Made by a program: the position numbers and the translations under genes
Assembly: GCA_002010065.2 (NCBI GenBank)
Contig: MTMD02000014.1
Span: 124,001-188,000 of the forward strand
Length of the DNA stretch: 64,000 bases
Source: Candidatus Pyrohabitans jungbluthii
Lineage (GTDB): Archaea; Hydrothermarchaeota; Hydrothermarchaeia; Hydrothermarchaeales; BMS3B
Direction of reading: 5' to 3'
The notes under the pieces: generated by a model
Database searches by the model: none
Told to the model about the DNA's origin: nothing
Seen by the model: only the letters and a program-made list of their open reading frames with translations
In this document: in pieces, positions 25,481 to 35,222 of the stretch
Layout of the letters: every line of letters starts with the position of its first letter
Numbering within the stretch: position 1 is the stretch's first letter

Positions 25481-26188
25481 ATGAAGATATTCGTATTAGA
25501 GGGTCCTAATGACGTAGTTTTTATAGAATCGATTTTAAATCATCACTTTAAAAAAACAAATATACCAAAAGCCTCTAATAATAAAATAAATTTACGAAAA
25601 AGTATAAAAACGCTGATGAGTAAACTTAGAGACTCTAAAGAGTATAATTATCTTAAAAACGAATTTGGAATAATTATTTACGGTGACAACGGTAAGGATA
25701 ACGTAATCTCAAAAGTTATACCCAGATTATGTTATGATTTAATAGGAAAAAATCCTCCAAAACAAATTGAATTTCTTGTAGTCTTAGATGAGGATGGCGA
25801 ACCACTTAGTAATATAATGGTCAGAATTAAAGAGGAGATTATTAATAGGAATATGCCAGATTCGGAAGTATTAGATATAAATAGTAGTAACATCAAAGTT
25901 CAATTCAATTCTGATGACAGTTATTGGATTTATATTCGAGTGTGTTTAATTCCTCATAGTTTGGAATATCAGATTATACATAAAGCAATTGAAACAAAAA
26001 TATCATTAAGCAAAAGACAACAAAGAAAACTACTAAACAGCAAAGAAGATGAGGCATTAAGAGAAATTGCAAATTTACTGGATGTTTCAAAGGAAGAATT
26101 GTTCCGACTTAGTGTTTTTGATGGTTGGTTTCTTGGTAGCGAATGGTACGACGGGATAATTCAGAAAATCGGAAATTTTATTAGTTAA
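25481..26188 (+). CDS. TOPRIM-like protein (DUF3226-like) paired with the ATPase
   Basis: 235 aa. It shows the three TOPRIM landmarks: VLEGPNDVVF (Glu7, Gly8, Asp11), IIYGDNGKDN (Asp69 region) and VVLDEDGE (Asp103-x-Asp105). These fit a metal-dependent nuclease or regulator domain of the DUF3226/OLD-nuclease kind. The C-terminal half (RQQRKLLNSKEDEALREIA, SEWYDGIIQKIGNF) is helical and unassigned. The start follows a GAGGGGG site. It is in the same transcript as the ATPase and shares its A+T-rich codon use. The pair resembles a split OLD or PARIS-like (AriA/AriB) arrangement, though not an exact match. Confidence 0.7.
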   Translation: MKIFVLEGPNDVVFIESILNHHFKKTNIPKASNNKINLRKSIKTLMSKLRDSKEYNYLKNEFGIIIYGDNGKDNVISKVIPRLCYDLIGKNPPKQIEFLVVLDEDGEPLSNIMVRIKEEIINRNMPDSEVLDINSSNIKVQFNSDDSYWIYIRVCLIPHSLEYQIIHKAIETKISLSKRQQRKLLNSKEDEALREIANLLDVSKEELFRLSVFDGWFLGSEWYDGIIQKIGNFIS

Positions 26189-26229
26189 CTTACGATTATT
26201 TCTTTTTTTATGTTGTTTTAAGCTAATTA

Positions 26230-26240
26230 TTATGACTGGA
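26230..26240 (-). repeat. Right 11-bp inverted repeat of the cassette
   Basis: TTATGACTGGA, the exact reverse complement of 24005-24015. It lies 42 bp after the TOPRIM gene, behind a T-rich run (26200-26218) that could end the cassette transcript, and 3 bp inside the right direct repeat. Confidence 0.6.
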
Positions 26241-26243
26241 AGA

Positions 26244-26255
26244 TCATCTCCAGCC
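26244..26255 (+). repeat. Right 12-bp direct repeat, the 3' end of cbiT
   Basis: TCATCTCCAGCC, identical to 23992-24003. On the minus strand it encodes the final Gly-Trp-Arg-stop of cbiT, so the host gene keeps an intact end. This is how elements that integrate at gene 3' ends behave. Confidence 0.65.
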
Positions 26256-26849
26256 GGTGATAATAAAAACAGGATTCATTGCCTTCATCATTGTAACGCC
26301 CTCGCGCACCTTCTCGGCTCTTGCAAAGCTGGCAAGCACCACCTCCTGCTCAAAGTTCGCTGCCTCGAGGGCAGCGCACGCTTTATGGAGCGTCTCCAGG
26401 GTTATCGCAGTTATCACCACTCGGCCCCCAGGATGCAGCTTTTTTGCTATTGCTTCGATTATCTCCTCCATCCTGCCCCCGCTTCCGCCTATAAACACCC
26501 TGTGTGGCGCCTCGAGGTTGCGCAGTGCCTCGGGAGCCTCGCCCTCAACTACGCGCGCCTCCCCGTCACCAGGCACCGCATTGCTGGCAACCACGCCGAA
26601 CTTCGCCAGGTTTCGCCTCAGAAGCTCCAACGCTTCCCCACGCTTCTCCACAGCGTAAACCCTCGCCCCGAGCAGAGCCGCCTCAACGGTAACGCTACCC
26701 GTGCCCGCGCCTATGTCGTAGAGCACGTCACCGCGACAAAGCCTGAGCTTCGCCAAAGCTAAGCTGCGCACCTCCTCCTTGGTCATGGGCACATTGCCGC
26801 GCTCGAATGCTTCGTCGGGTATTCCCGGCACTGTACGCTTCATTCCCAC
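26244..26849 (-). CDS. cbiT: Cobalt-precorrin-6B C15-methyltransferase (decarboxylating)
   Basis: CbiT methylates C15 and decarboxylates the acetate chain during cobalamin ring synthesis. The 201-aa protein opens with PGIPDEAFERGNVPMTKEEV, the standard archaeal CbiT start. It has the methyltransferase motif LYDIGAGTGSVTVEAALLG and the family block RVFIGGSGGRMEEIIEAI. The last three codons and stop fall in the cassette direct repeat. It overlaps cbiE by 10 bp, so the two genes are co-translated; in many organisms they are fused as CobL. Confidence 0.96.
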   Translation of the reverse strand: MGMKRTVPGIPDEAFERGNVPMTKEEVRSLALAKLRLCRGDVLYDIGAGTGSVTVEAALLGARVYAVEKRGEALELLRRNLAKFGVVASNAVPGDGEARVVEGEAPEALRNLEAPHRVFIGGSGGRMEEIIEAIAKKLHPGGRVVITAITLETLHKACAALEAANFEQEVVLASFARAEKVREGVTMMKAMNPVFIITGWR

Positions 26850-27445
26850 ACCACCATTATGCTGTTCCCGCCAAAGCTTTCCTTTGAGACCTCCTCAAGC
26901 GTCGCCACGACGACACGTTCCTCTGGTAAGCTCAAGCTTTCGCACACGGCGCAGCGACGGTTTCCCCAGCGGGCGAGTAGCGCTTTCGCAACCTCTTGGG
27001 GCAGGTTTTTTGCATCGCACAATATAACAATCTTCTCCTCTTTGCGAAGCTCCTTCAAGGCATCGTCGCGCCCATGTAAGCTTATAACCCTCGCCCCGTT
27101 CCACGGCTCCTTAATCTTGGCAAAGCAGAGCTGCACTGAGCTTATCCCTGGGATCACCTCAAGCATATCCTCGGGGAACCTCTTCTTGAGAAACCGGAGG
27201 ATGCTGAACAGTGTGGCGTCGCCAGAGGTAAGTACCGCGACGTCTTTGCGAGAATGCTTCTCAATAAACTCCACCACCTCTTCCAGGTTGCGGCTTATCA
27301 CCATTCTTGGCTTTCCGCGGGGCGCAAACCTCAGCGCAGTCTCGCCGCCTGCAAAGGCAGATGCACGAGCGATGGCGCGCCTTGCCGCCGGGGTTAGGTA
27401 CTCCTCACTTCCAGGGCCAACGCCTACAACAAGTATCTTCCCCAC
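26840..27445 (-). CDS. cbiE: Cobalt-precorrin-7 C5-methyltransferase
   Basis: CbiE, a tetrapyrrole methylase of 201 aa. LVVGVGPGSEEYLTPAAR is the N-terminal substrate/SAM motif, LTSGDATLFSIL the second loop, and EVIPGISSVQLCFAKI the conserved VxPGxSS block. RVISLHGRD follows. It partners with CbiT for methylation at C5 and C15. It overlaps both neighbours in a cbiD-cbiE-cbiT operon (22 bp with cbiD, 10 bp with cbiT). Confidence 0.95.
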   Translation of the reverse strand: MGKILVVGVGPGSEEYLTPAARRAIARASAFAGGETALRFAPRGKPRMVISRNLEEVVEFIEKHSRKDVAVLTSGDATLFSILRFLKKRFPEDMLEVIPGISSVQLCFAKIKEPWNGARVISLHGRDDALKELRKEEKIVILCDAKNLPQEVAKALLARWGNRRCAVCESLSLPEERVVVATLEEVSKESFGGNSIMVVWE

Positions 27446-28509
27446 CTTATCTGCCTCGCTTTTTCGTCGCTACCTATTACCTCTCCTTTCAGGTTAATTA
27501 GCGCCGTGCCTATGTTAACTTTTCCTCCCACGCGCTCCTCAGCGCGCTGTGAAGCTCTCTCTGCGATGCGGTTAAGCACCTCAGCAAAGCCTTCGCTGAA
27601 AAGCAGAGCTACCGCCTCTTCTGCTGTAGTTGAGTTAAGCACCTGCTTTATCAGTTCTCGGGAGGCGCCCGCCTCAGCGGCGTATGCAGCGATGGTTTCG
27701 AGGCGGGCATCTGCAACCTTGCTGTGGGTGTGAAAGATGCCAGCGGCGACCTTAACGAGCTTGCCCACATGCCCATAGAGCAGCACCCCTTTAATCCCTC
27801 TCTCAGCGCATTCGTCGAGCATATAACCAACGTAGTTGCCGCACTGCACAATTGCATCCTCTGGTACGCCCCTCTTGAGAGCATTCCTCTCGCCTATTCT
27901 CCCTGGAGTGAGCACAACCTCTGCGAAGCCATTAGCAAGGGCAACATCGATCTGAGGCACCAGGGAGCGCTTGAATGCGTCCTCACTCCAGGGTTCTACT
28001 ATACCACTCGTACCCAGGATTGAAATACCTCCCACTATGCCAAGCTTTGGATTCATTGTCTTCTGGGCAAGCTCTCTACCTTTAGGCACAGAGACCACAA
28101 CCTCCACCCCACCCTCTGGCAGAGCTTCCCTCACCGCACTGCGTATCATCTCTCTGGGCACGGGGTTAATTGCAGCCTCGCCCACGGGTATCGCTAGTCC
28201 AGGCTTAGTCACCACGCCTACGCCCTCACCGCCCCTTATCCTGACATCTTCGCCTTCGCATTTCCTCACCTCTGCGCATATCAGCGCGCCGTTGGTCACG
28301 TCGGGATCGTCGCCGGCGTCCTTAACCACGCAGGCTCTGGCTTTATCTCCGTATCCTTCCAGCAGCGCGATGCTGAGGCTCACCCTCTTGCCAGAGGGCA
28401 GGGCAACGCTTACCCTTTCCCTTCTGTCTCCGGTCAGGAGCAGCGCCGCTGCCTTCGCGGCTGCGGCTGCGCAGGTGCCAGTGGTAAAACCTTTTCTGAG
28501 CTTCTTCAT
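27424..28509 (-). CDS. cbiD: Cobalt-precorrin-5B C1-methyltransferase
   Basis: CbiD, the C1-methyltransferase of the anaerobic cobalamin route, 361 aa, full length. KGFTTGTCAAAAAKAA at the N-terminus is the diagnostic motif. Further blocks are VVKDAGDDPDVTNGALI, GVGVVTKPGLAIPVGEAAIN (split) and ILGTSGIVEPWSEDAFK. It is first in the cbiD-cbiE-cbiT operon. Its presence, rather than CobF, shows the oxygen-independent pathway. Confidence 0.97.
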   Translation of the reverse strand: MKKLRKGFTTGTCAAAAAKAAALLLTGDRRERVSVALPSGKRVSLSIALLEGYGDKARACVVKDAGDDPDVTNGALICAEVRKCEGEDVRIRGGEGVGVVTKPGLAIPVGEAAINPVPREMIRSAVREALPEGGVEVVVSVPKGRELAQKTMNPKLGIVGGISILGTSGIVEPWSEDAFKRSLVPQIDVALANGFAEVVLTPGRIGERNALKRGVPEDAIVQCGNYVGYMLDECAERGIKGVLLYGHVGKLVKVAAGIFHTHSKVADARLETIAAYAAEAGASRELIKQVLNSTTAEEAVALLFSEGFAEVLNRIAERASQRAEERVGGKVNIGTALINLKGEVIGSDEKARQIRWGRYLL

Positions 28510-28550
28510 AATGAAAAAGGTAATATCCTTGGGAAGATATAGTTTTATCT

Positions 28551-28823
28551 ATGAAGAGGGTGCATGTCTTTATCTCGGGCAGAGTGCAGGGCGTGTTTTT
28601 CCGCGAGTACACTCGTAGAAAAGCTGAGGAACTCGGGGTTAAAGGCTGGGTTCGCAACCTGCCCGACGGAAGGGTAGAAGCAGTCTTTGAAGGCGAGGAC
28701 GAGGCGGTGGATGCCATAGTAAAGTGGTGCTGGGAGGGCTCACCTTATTCGAATGTGAGCAATGTTGAGGCAATGGAAGAGGAGTATACAGGCGAGTTTG
28801 AGAGGTTTGAAATCAGGTGGTAA
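28551..28823 (+). CDS. acyP: Acylphosphatase
   Basis: 90-aa acylphosphatase, cleaving acyl phosphates. VFISGRVQGVFFREYTRRKA holds the phosphate cradle and catalytic Arg (VQGVFFR), and KGWVRNLPDGRVEAVFEGE holds the catalytic Asn (VRNL). Size and architecture are standard. It is divergent from cbiD with a 41-bp gap. The short distance from a TATA-like AGTTTTAT run to the ATG suggests a leaderless mRNA. Confidence 0.95.
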   Translation: MKRVHVFISGRVQGVFFREYTRRKAEELGVKGWVRNLPDGRVEAVFEGEDEAVDAIVKWCWEGSPYSNVSNVEAMEEEYTGEFERFEIRW

Positions 28824-28886
28824 AGCATAGCATTGTTATTACATGGTGAGCTTTGCCGGAGCAGGATAGCATCAGGGTATCACCAG

Positions 28887-28911
28887 GATGAAGAAGGTGT
28901 TTGCCTTCATC
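28887..28911 (+). other. Hairpin between acyP and dph6
   Basis: GATGAAGAAGG (28887-28897) can pair imperfectly with CCTTCATC (28904-28911) across a short loop. It sits in a 181-bp gap with no coding sequence that I can support. A transcript-end structure for acyP is possible, though there is no following T-run. Nothing else in the gap is recognisable. Confidence 0.25.
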
Positions 28912-29004
28912 TTATGAGCACGCTAAGCACAGGATAAGGCTGTTTAAAATACTCGAGCACGTTATAATTCCCGACCTGAGGGTTAAAGTATAACCGGGAT
29001 TTTC

Positions 29005-29691
29005 ATGAAGCTGGCAGCACTTGTTAGCGGGGGCAAGGACAGCGTTTTTGCCCTGTATAGGGTGGTGAAAGCTGGGAATAGCGTAGCCTATCTGCTGAAT
29101 ATGCTTCCCGAGCGCGAGGACAGCTGGATGTTCCACCATCCCAATGCAGCGCTGGTGGAGCTCCAGGCTAAGGCGCTGGGAATACCTCTGATAAGGGGCA
29201 CGACCAGGGGAGAAAAGGAGGCAGAGTTAGTAGACCTGCGCCGCCTCATCGCAAGCGTTGCAGACGAGGTTGAGGGTATAGTAACAGGCGCTTTAGCCTC
29301 GAAATACCAGCGCGAGCGGATAGAGAGGATATGCTCAGAGCTTGGTTTAAAGGTCTACTCGCCCCTCTGGGGGATAGAGCCGGAGAAGTACTGGGATGAG
29401 CTCCTTGCGAGCGGCTTTGAGGTTATGATAACTGCGGTAGCCGCCGAAGGCTTAGGCGAGGAGTGGCTAGGTGTTGTGGTGACGCGGGAGAAGCTGGCAG
29501 AACTCAAACGCCTGGCGAAGCACTACCGCTTTCACCTTGGCTTTGAAGGCGGCGAGGCTGAGACGCTGGTGCTTGATATGCCTCTATTTAAGCAGAGGAT
29601 AGTGGTTAAAAGGGCGAGGAAGCTCTGGCGGGGAAACAGTGGGGTCTACATAATTGAGGAGGCTGAGCTCGCTCCCGAGGAAGAGAGATGA
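29005..29691 (+). CDS. dph6: Diphthine-ammonia ligase
   Basis: Last step of diphthamide synthesis on elongation factor 2: ATP-dependent amidation of diphthine. The 228-aa protein has the PP-loop SGGKDS in AALVSGGKDSVFALYR and the Dph6 signature EGIVTGALASKYQRERIER, then KVYSPLWGIEPEKYWDELL. This is the archaeal form without the RidA-like extension of eukaryotes. There are no other diphthamide genes in the window. Confidence 0.93.
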   Translation: MKLAALVSGGKDSVFALYRVVKAGNSVAYLLNMLPEREDSWMFHHPNAALVELQAKALGIPLIRGTTRGEKEAELVDLRRLIASVADEVEGIVTGALASKYQRERIERICSELGLKVYSPLWGIEPEKYWDELLASGFEVMITAVAAEGLGEEWLGVVVTREKLAELKRLAKHYRFHLGFEGGEAETLVLDMPLFKQRIVVKRARKLWRGNSGVYIIEEAELAPEEER

Positions 29692-29737
29692 GTGGTGTCG
29701 GAAGTTATTTATAATGTGAAGTTTATCATATCAGAAT

Positions 29738-30175
29738 ATGAAGGTAAAGGAAATAATGCATGCGCCCACATTTGTTCCCCCAGATACCACGATTGCAGAA
29801 GCGGCGAAGATAATGGTCAGGAAGAACATAAGCAGCGTTATTGTGGGAACGCCTACCGATCCAATAGGCATGTTCACAGAGCGTGACATGCTGCGCGAGG
29901 TTGTGGTTAAGAATCTGGACACGCAGAAAACCTCGCTCGTGGACATAATGTGCGGCACAGAACTCAAGCACGTGATGTGCCGGGTTATAACCACGGTGCA
30001 CCAGGATGCGCCAATAGAAGAGGCGGCGGAGCGCATGATGGGACGCTATGTGCGCCACATGCCGGTCGTGGATGACGAGGGGAAAATAGTGGGGATGGTG
30101 AGTGCGCGCACTGTGATGAACGCCCTGCGAAGGAAGTCCTACTTCGCCACCAGGGGAATGTACAACAGGGATTAG
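29738..30175 (+). CDS. Two-CBS-domain protein
   Basis: 145 aa made entirely of a CBS pair (residues ~8-65 and ~80-138), the adenosine-nucleotide-sensing module. KEIMHAPTFVPPDTTIAEAA and HMPVVDDEGKIVGMVSART are typical. The target is unknown. The TATA-like TTATTTATAA lies ~30 bp before the ATG, so the transcript is probably leaderless. It ends flush against the convergent rfcL gene. Confidence 0.9.
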   Translation: MKVKEIMHAPTFVPPDTTIAEAAKIMVRKNISSVIVGTPTDPIGMFTERDMLREVVVKNLDTQKTSLVDIMCGTELKHVMCRVITTVHQDAPIEEAAERMMGRYVRHMPVVDDEGKIVGMVSARTVMNALRRKSYFATRGMYNRD

Positions 30176-31522
30176 TTAAAACTCCCACAGGGAAACCTGC
30201 TTTGTTCTGTCCCCTCTCGCGAGCCGTCTCATTCTCTCTTTTGTTATCTCTTCAGCTTGCTTGTAAATTTCACCAGCGAGCTTTTCATCGCCAGCCAGTA
30301 GCTTTATCTCCTTCAGCTCAAGCTCGAGCTCGCTCGCCGCTAGGGCAGCCATCTCGGGGTTGTGTTTCATGAGCAGCACCAGCATCGGGATAAACTGCTC
30401 CTTAATAATGCGCTTTGAGGCGTGTATCTTGGTGTGGGCATCCTTCCTGCCCTGAAGCTTCTCCGCCAGAGCGTCCAAGCTTTGCCTTTCACCTCGCAAC
30501 TGAGCGTACATGGCGAATATCTTGGGGTACTGGTAGCGGGTATAGCCGGGGTACTTCCTCTTTTTTGCCAGTGCCACACCCGCGCTCATGAGGTCAACCA
30601 TGTAGCTGAGCAAGCCCCAATCCTGCCTGCGCAGTATTCTTCCATGGAATACATCGGCGCGGGAGAGGTAGTTGTACGCTCTTGCCAAATCCTCTGGATC
30701 GCGGTACTCTAGGGGAAGATTCTCAGCTAACCACTTTAGTATTGTGTCTGGCTCTTCCCCCGAGTCGAAAACCGCTTCTCTTGCTCTGTCTATGCTCTCC
30801 GTTTTTAGTATTCTAACTAAGGTGTCGAAGATTTTTATCTCAACATCGCGCATAGTGAGAAGCTCAACATCGGCTAAGCTCAGCTTCCGCCTACCCTCTG
30901 CTAGAGCCTGAAGGTCGTTTATGGCGCTTCGCAAATCACCGTTTGAGTTGGCGGCGATAATTTTCAGCACCTTTTCCTCAGCCTCAATACCCTCGCGGCG
31001 GCATATCTCCTTCAGCACGCGAAGCACAGTGCGCTGATTTATGCGCTTGAACTCCACCATCAGTGTCAGATTTCTGAAGTCAGCGGGAAGCTTCCAGGGG
31101 TCGTTGGCTATGAGTATTATTGGATGCCTGCTCTGCCCAATCAGCTTCTTCAGCGCAGCTAAGCCGCCGTACTCCGCCCTGCCGTGGATTCCGTCCACCT
31201 CGTCCAGAATTATAACCTTTTTCTCCCGCTCCGGGTCAAGCGTCCCAAAGCGCGAGGCGCTCCCAACAATGCGGTTTATCACGTCTCGCGTGCGCCAGTC
31301 GCTGGCGTTCAGCTCTATGTAGTCGTAGTTTAAATCTCTCGCCAGGGCGTAGGCGGCGGAGGTTTTTCCAGAGCCAGGCGGACCATAGAGCAGCACCGCC
31401 CTCTTCTTTGGCTTGCCCAGCTTCCACTCCTTCACCCACGCTACCAACGCTGCTATCGCCTTGGGGTTGCCAGCAACCTCCTTAAGCGTTCTCGGGCGAT
31501 ACTTCTCAACCCAGGTCTTCAT
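30176..31522 (-). CDS. rfcL: Replication factor C large subunit
   Basis: Clamp-loader large subunit that opens the PCNA ring during replication. The 448-aa protein has KYRPRTLKEVAGNPKAI at the start, Walker A YGPPGSGKT, Walker B VIILDEVDGI and the ADFRNLT sensor-1 area (NDPWKLPADFRN). The C-terminal domain is helical and ends in RTKQVSLWEF, which resembles a PCNA-interacting peptide (QxxLxxF). It is in an operon with two small genes upstream, overlapping the first by 4 bp. RfcS is not in the window. Confidence 0.97.
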   Translation of the reverse strand: MKTWVEKYRPRTLKEVAGNPKAIAALVAWVKEWKLGKPKKRAVLLYGPPGSGKTSAAYALARDLNYDYIELNASDWRTRDVINRIVGSASRFGTLDPEREKKVIILDEVDGIHGRAEYGGLAALKKLIGQSRHPIILIANDPWKLPADFRNLTLMVEFKRINQRTVLRVLKEICRREGIEAEEKVLKIIAANSNGDLRSAINDLQALAEGRRKLSLADVELLTMRDVEIKIFDTLVRILKTESIDRAREAVFDSGEEPDTILKWLAENLPLEYRDPEDLARAYNYLSRADVFHGRILRRQDWGLLSYMVDLMSAGVALAKKRKYPGYTRYQYPKIFAMYAQLRGERQSLDALAEKLQGRKDAHTKIHASKRIIKEQFIPMLVLLMKHNPEMAALAASELELELKEIKLLAGDEKLAGEIYKQAEEITKERMRRLARGDRTKQVSLWEF

Positions 31523-31902
31523 CGCTTCTCCTCCAGCAGCCTCTCGCAGGCATCGAGCAGCTCCTTTACCTCGCTGTAGCTCACCTCAGCGCTTGCATTG
31601 CTCGCTATGCGAAGGTGAAGCTCCGCCACGCGCCTTGCAAGGGTGGTGAAGTCCTCGTTAGCGATGCCCTTCTCCTCCATAAGCTCAATCAGGTTGTGTA
31701 GAGGGTGCCCGTCTTCGCGCTCCTCAGCAAGGCGCGCGTTGAGCTCAGCCTCGCTCACAAGCTTTGGAACGAGCAGGTGCTTTGCGTAATGGTAGAGCAC
31801 CACCTGCAGGTTTGTTGCCACGTCTAAGCGCGAGAAGTGGCTATCGCTGAGAATTTGCCTCAGGTAATCCAACTCTCTCCTCGCTTGTTCCATTCTAACC
31901 AC
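31519..31902 (-). CDS. Helical protein of unknown function in the rfcL operon
   Basis: 127 aa, predicted almost all helix, rich in Glu, Leu and Ala, with no transmembrane or metal motifs. I do not recognise a family. ATGA overlap with rfcL and an 8-bp overlap with the upstream HTH-zinc-ribbon gene mean translation is coupled in both directions. A role beside DNA replication is only a guess from position. Confidence 0.55.
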   Translation of the reverse strand: MVRMEQARRELDYLRQILSDSHFSRLDVATNLQVVLYHYAKHLLVPKLVSEAELNARLAEEREDGHPLHNLIELMEEKGIANEDFTTLARRVAELHLRIASNASAEVSYSEVKELLDACERLLEEKR

Positions 31903-32176
31903 GTTTTATAATAAACCTGGCAGGCGTAACGTAGGTGGACTTGCATTTTGGGCAGCGTTTAATGTTTTTCAGCCTTGTGATATTTATAGGCTCCCCACAG
32001 GAGTTGCATACCGCAGGCAGGACGTAGAGGCGCTTTTCCCGGCTGCGCAGGGTGCGTTGCACATGCTTTAAGTCGGCGAGAATCTCACGCCTGGAGCACT
32101 GAAAAAGCCTAGCCAGCTCGTCAATACTCCTGCTCTGTGCCTCGAGCTCGCGAATTATCTCCTCTCTGCGCGTCAT
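31895..32176 (-). CDS. Predicted HTH / zinc-ribbon regulator (COG3357 type)
   Basis: 93 aa. An N-terminal winged helix (SIDELARLFQCSRREILADL) is fused to a C-terminal zinc ribbon with CNSCGEP and CPKCKST. This matches the archaeal group of predicted transcriptional regulators that combine an HTH with a Zn ribbon. It is the first gene of the rfcL operon and may regulate it. It is divergent from gyrB with a 105-bp gap. Confidence 0.82.
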   Translation of the reverse strand: MTRREEIIRELEAQSRSIDELARLFQCSRREILADLKHVQRTLRSREKRLYVLPAVCNSCGEPINITRLKNIKRCPKCKSTYVTPARFIIKRG

Positions 32177-32245
32177 TTCGCCTCGCTGAGGATATATTTC
32201 AACAACCTATTATAAAGGTATCCTCCCCGTATAATATGAGATTGA

Positions 32246-34706
<2,461 letters not shown>

Positions 34707-34710
<4 letters not shown>

Positions 34711-34964
34711 TCTGAAGCCCCCTCAAGCTTTGCTAGGCGCTTTCTGACCCTCATAAGATGTTTAATCCTTTTCATTCTCAGTTTTTTGAGGATTTCTTGG
34801 TCTATCTTTACAAGGTCGTACAGTTCTGAAAAAATCTCAAAGGCTCGTTTCGGTGTCAGCTCCCTAAGGACTCTCTTCTTGTAGTCCCTCTCCCACCGAA
34901 AAAATGCCTGGTAGCGTTCATTAGCAGAGTAATCCGTCTTTGCCTCTTTAATTTTTCTAGGCAT
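34707..34964 (-). CDS. Small basic partner of the nucleotidyltransferase
   Basis: 85 aa, highly charged and helical (LTPKRAFEIFSELYDLVKID, LKKLRMKRIKHLMRVRKRL), with no known domain that I can name. Directly upstream of, and overlapping by 4 bp, the nucleotidyltransferase gene. Such small helical proteins next to minimal NTases are usually the second member of toxin-antitoxin-like pairs; that is inference here. Confidence 0.55.
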
Positions 34965-35050
34965 AGCTCTTCCTGCCTCAATATAAGTTGCAGTGCCTTA
35001 TATAAAAATCTTGGCGGAAAGTGAAGATTGCCATCAGGTGAGGTGATCCA

Positions 35051-35209
35051 ATGGTAAGACTTCAGAAAACCATGAAGGGTGAGTACTACATTCAGCTTCC
35101 ACGCGAGCTTGTACGCCTAGCGGGCTGGAAGGAGGGCGACGAGATAGAGGTGCGCCTGGGCAGCGATGTTACGCCTGGCAGGCGCGACTTGGTGCTAATG
35201 CTGAAGTGA
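35051..35209 (+). CDS. AbrB/MazE-like swapped-hairpin protein
   Basis: 52-aa gene, short but clear. The product starts MVRLQKTMKGEYYIQLPREL, continues VRLAGWKEGDEIEVRLG, and ends in VLMLK, the pattern of an AbrB/SpoVT DNA-binding domain (YYIQLPREL, GWKEGDEIEV). GGTGAT lies 4 nt before the ATG. AbrB-type proteins are often antitoxins or global regulators; no toxin gene is adjacent except the NTase pair on the other strand. Confidence 0.8.
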   Translation: MVRLQKTMKGEYYIQLPRELVRLAGWKEGDEIEVRLGSDVTPGRRDLVLMLK

Positions 35210-35222
35210 TGCCCTACTTTTT

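Larger units (their letters stand above)
23992..26255. mobile_element. A+T-rich two-gene cassette with direct and inverted end repeats
   Basis: A ~2.26-kb segment of strikingly low G+C and different codon use (AAA, ATA, TTA-rich) inside G+C-rich DNA. Its ends are ordered: 12-bp direct repeat (23992-24003), 1 bp, 11-bp inverted repeat (24005-24015), two genes, the inverted partner (26230-26240), 3 bp, then the second direct repeat (26244-26255). The right direct repeat is the last codons and stop of cbiT; the left copy lies upstream of the radical SAM gene. There is no transposase or integrase, so it may have been moved in trans or by site-specific recombination. Mobility is inferred. Confidence 0.7.

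Noticed and set aside
26232-26762. 176-codon plus-strand frame over cbiT
   Set aside because: Shadow of cbiT; it starts inside the cassette's inverted repeat and has no domain.
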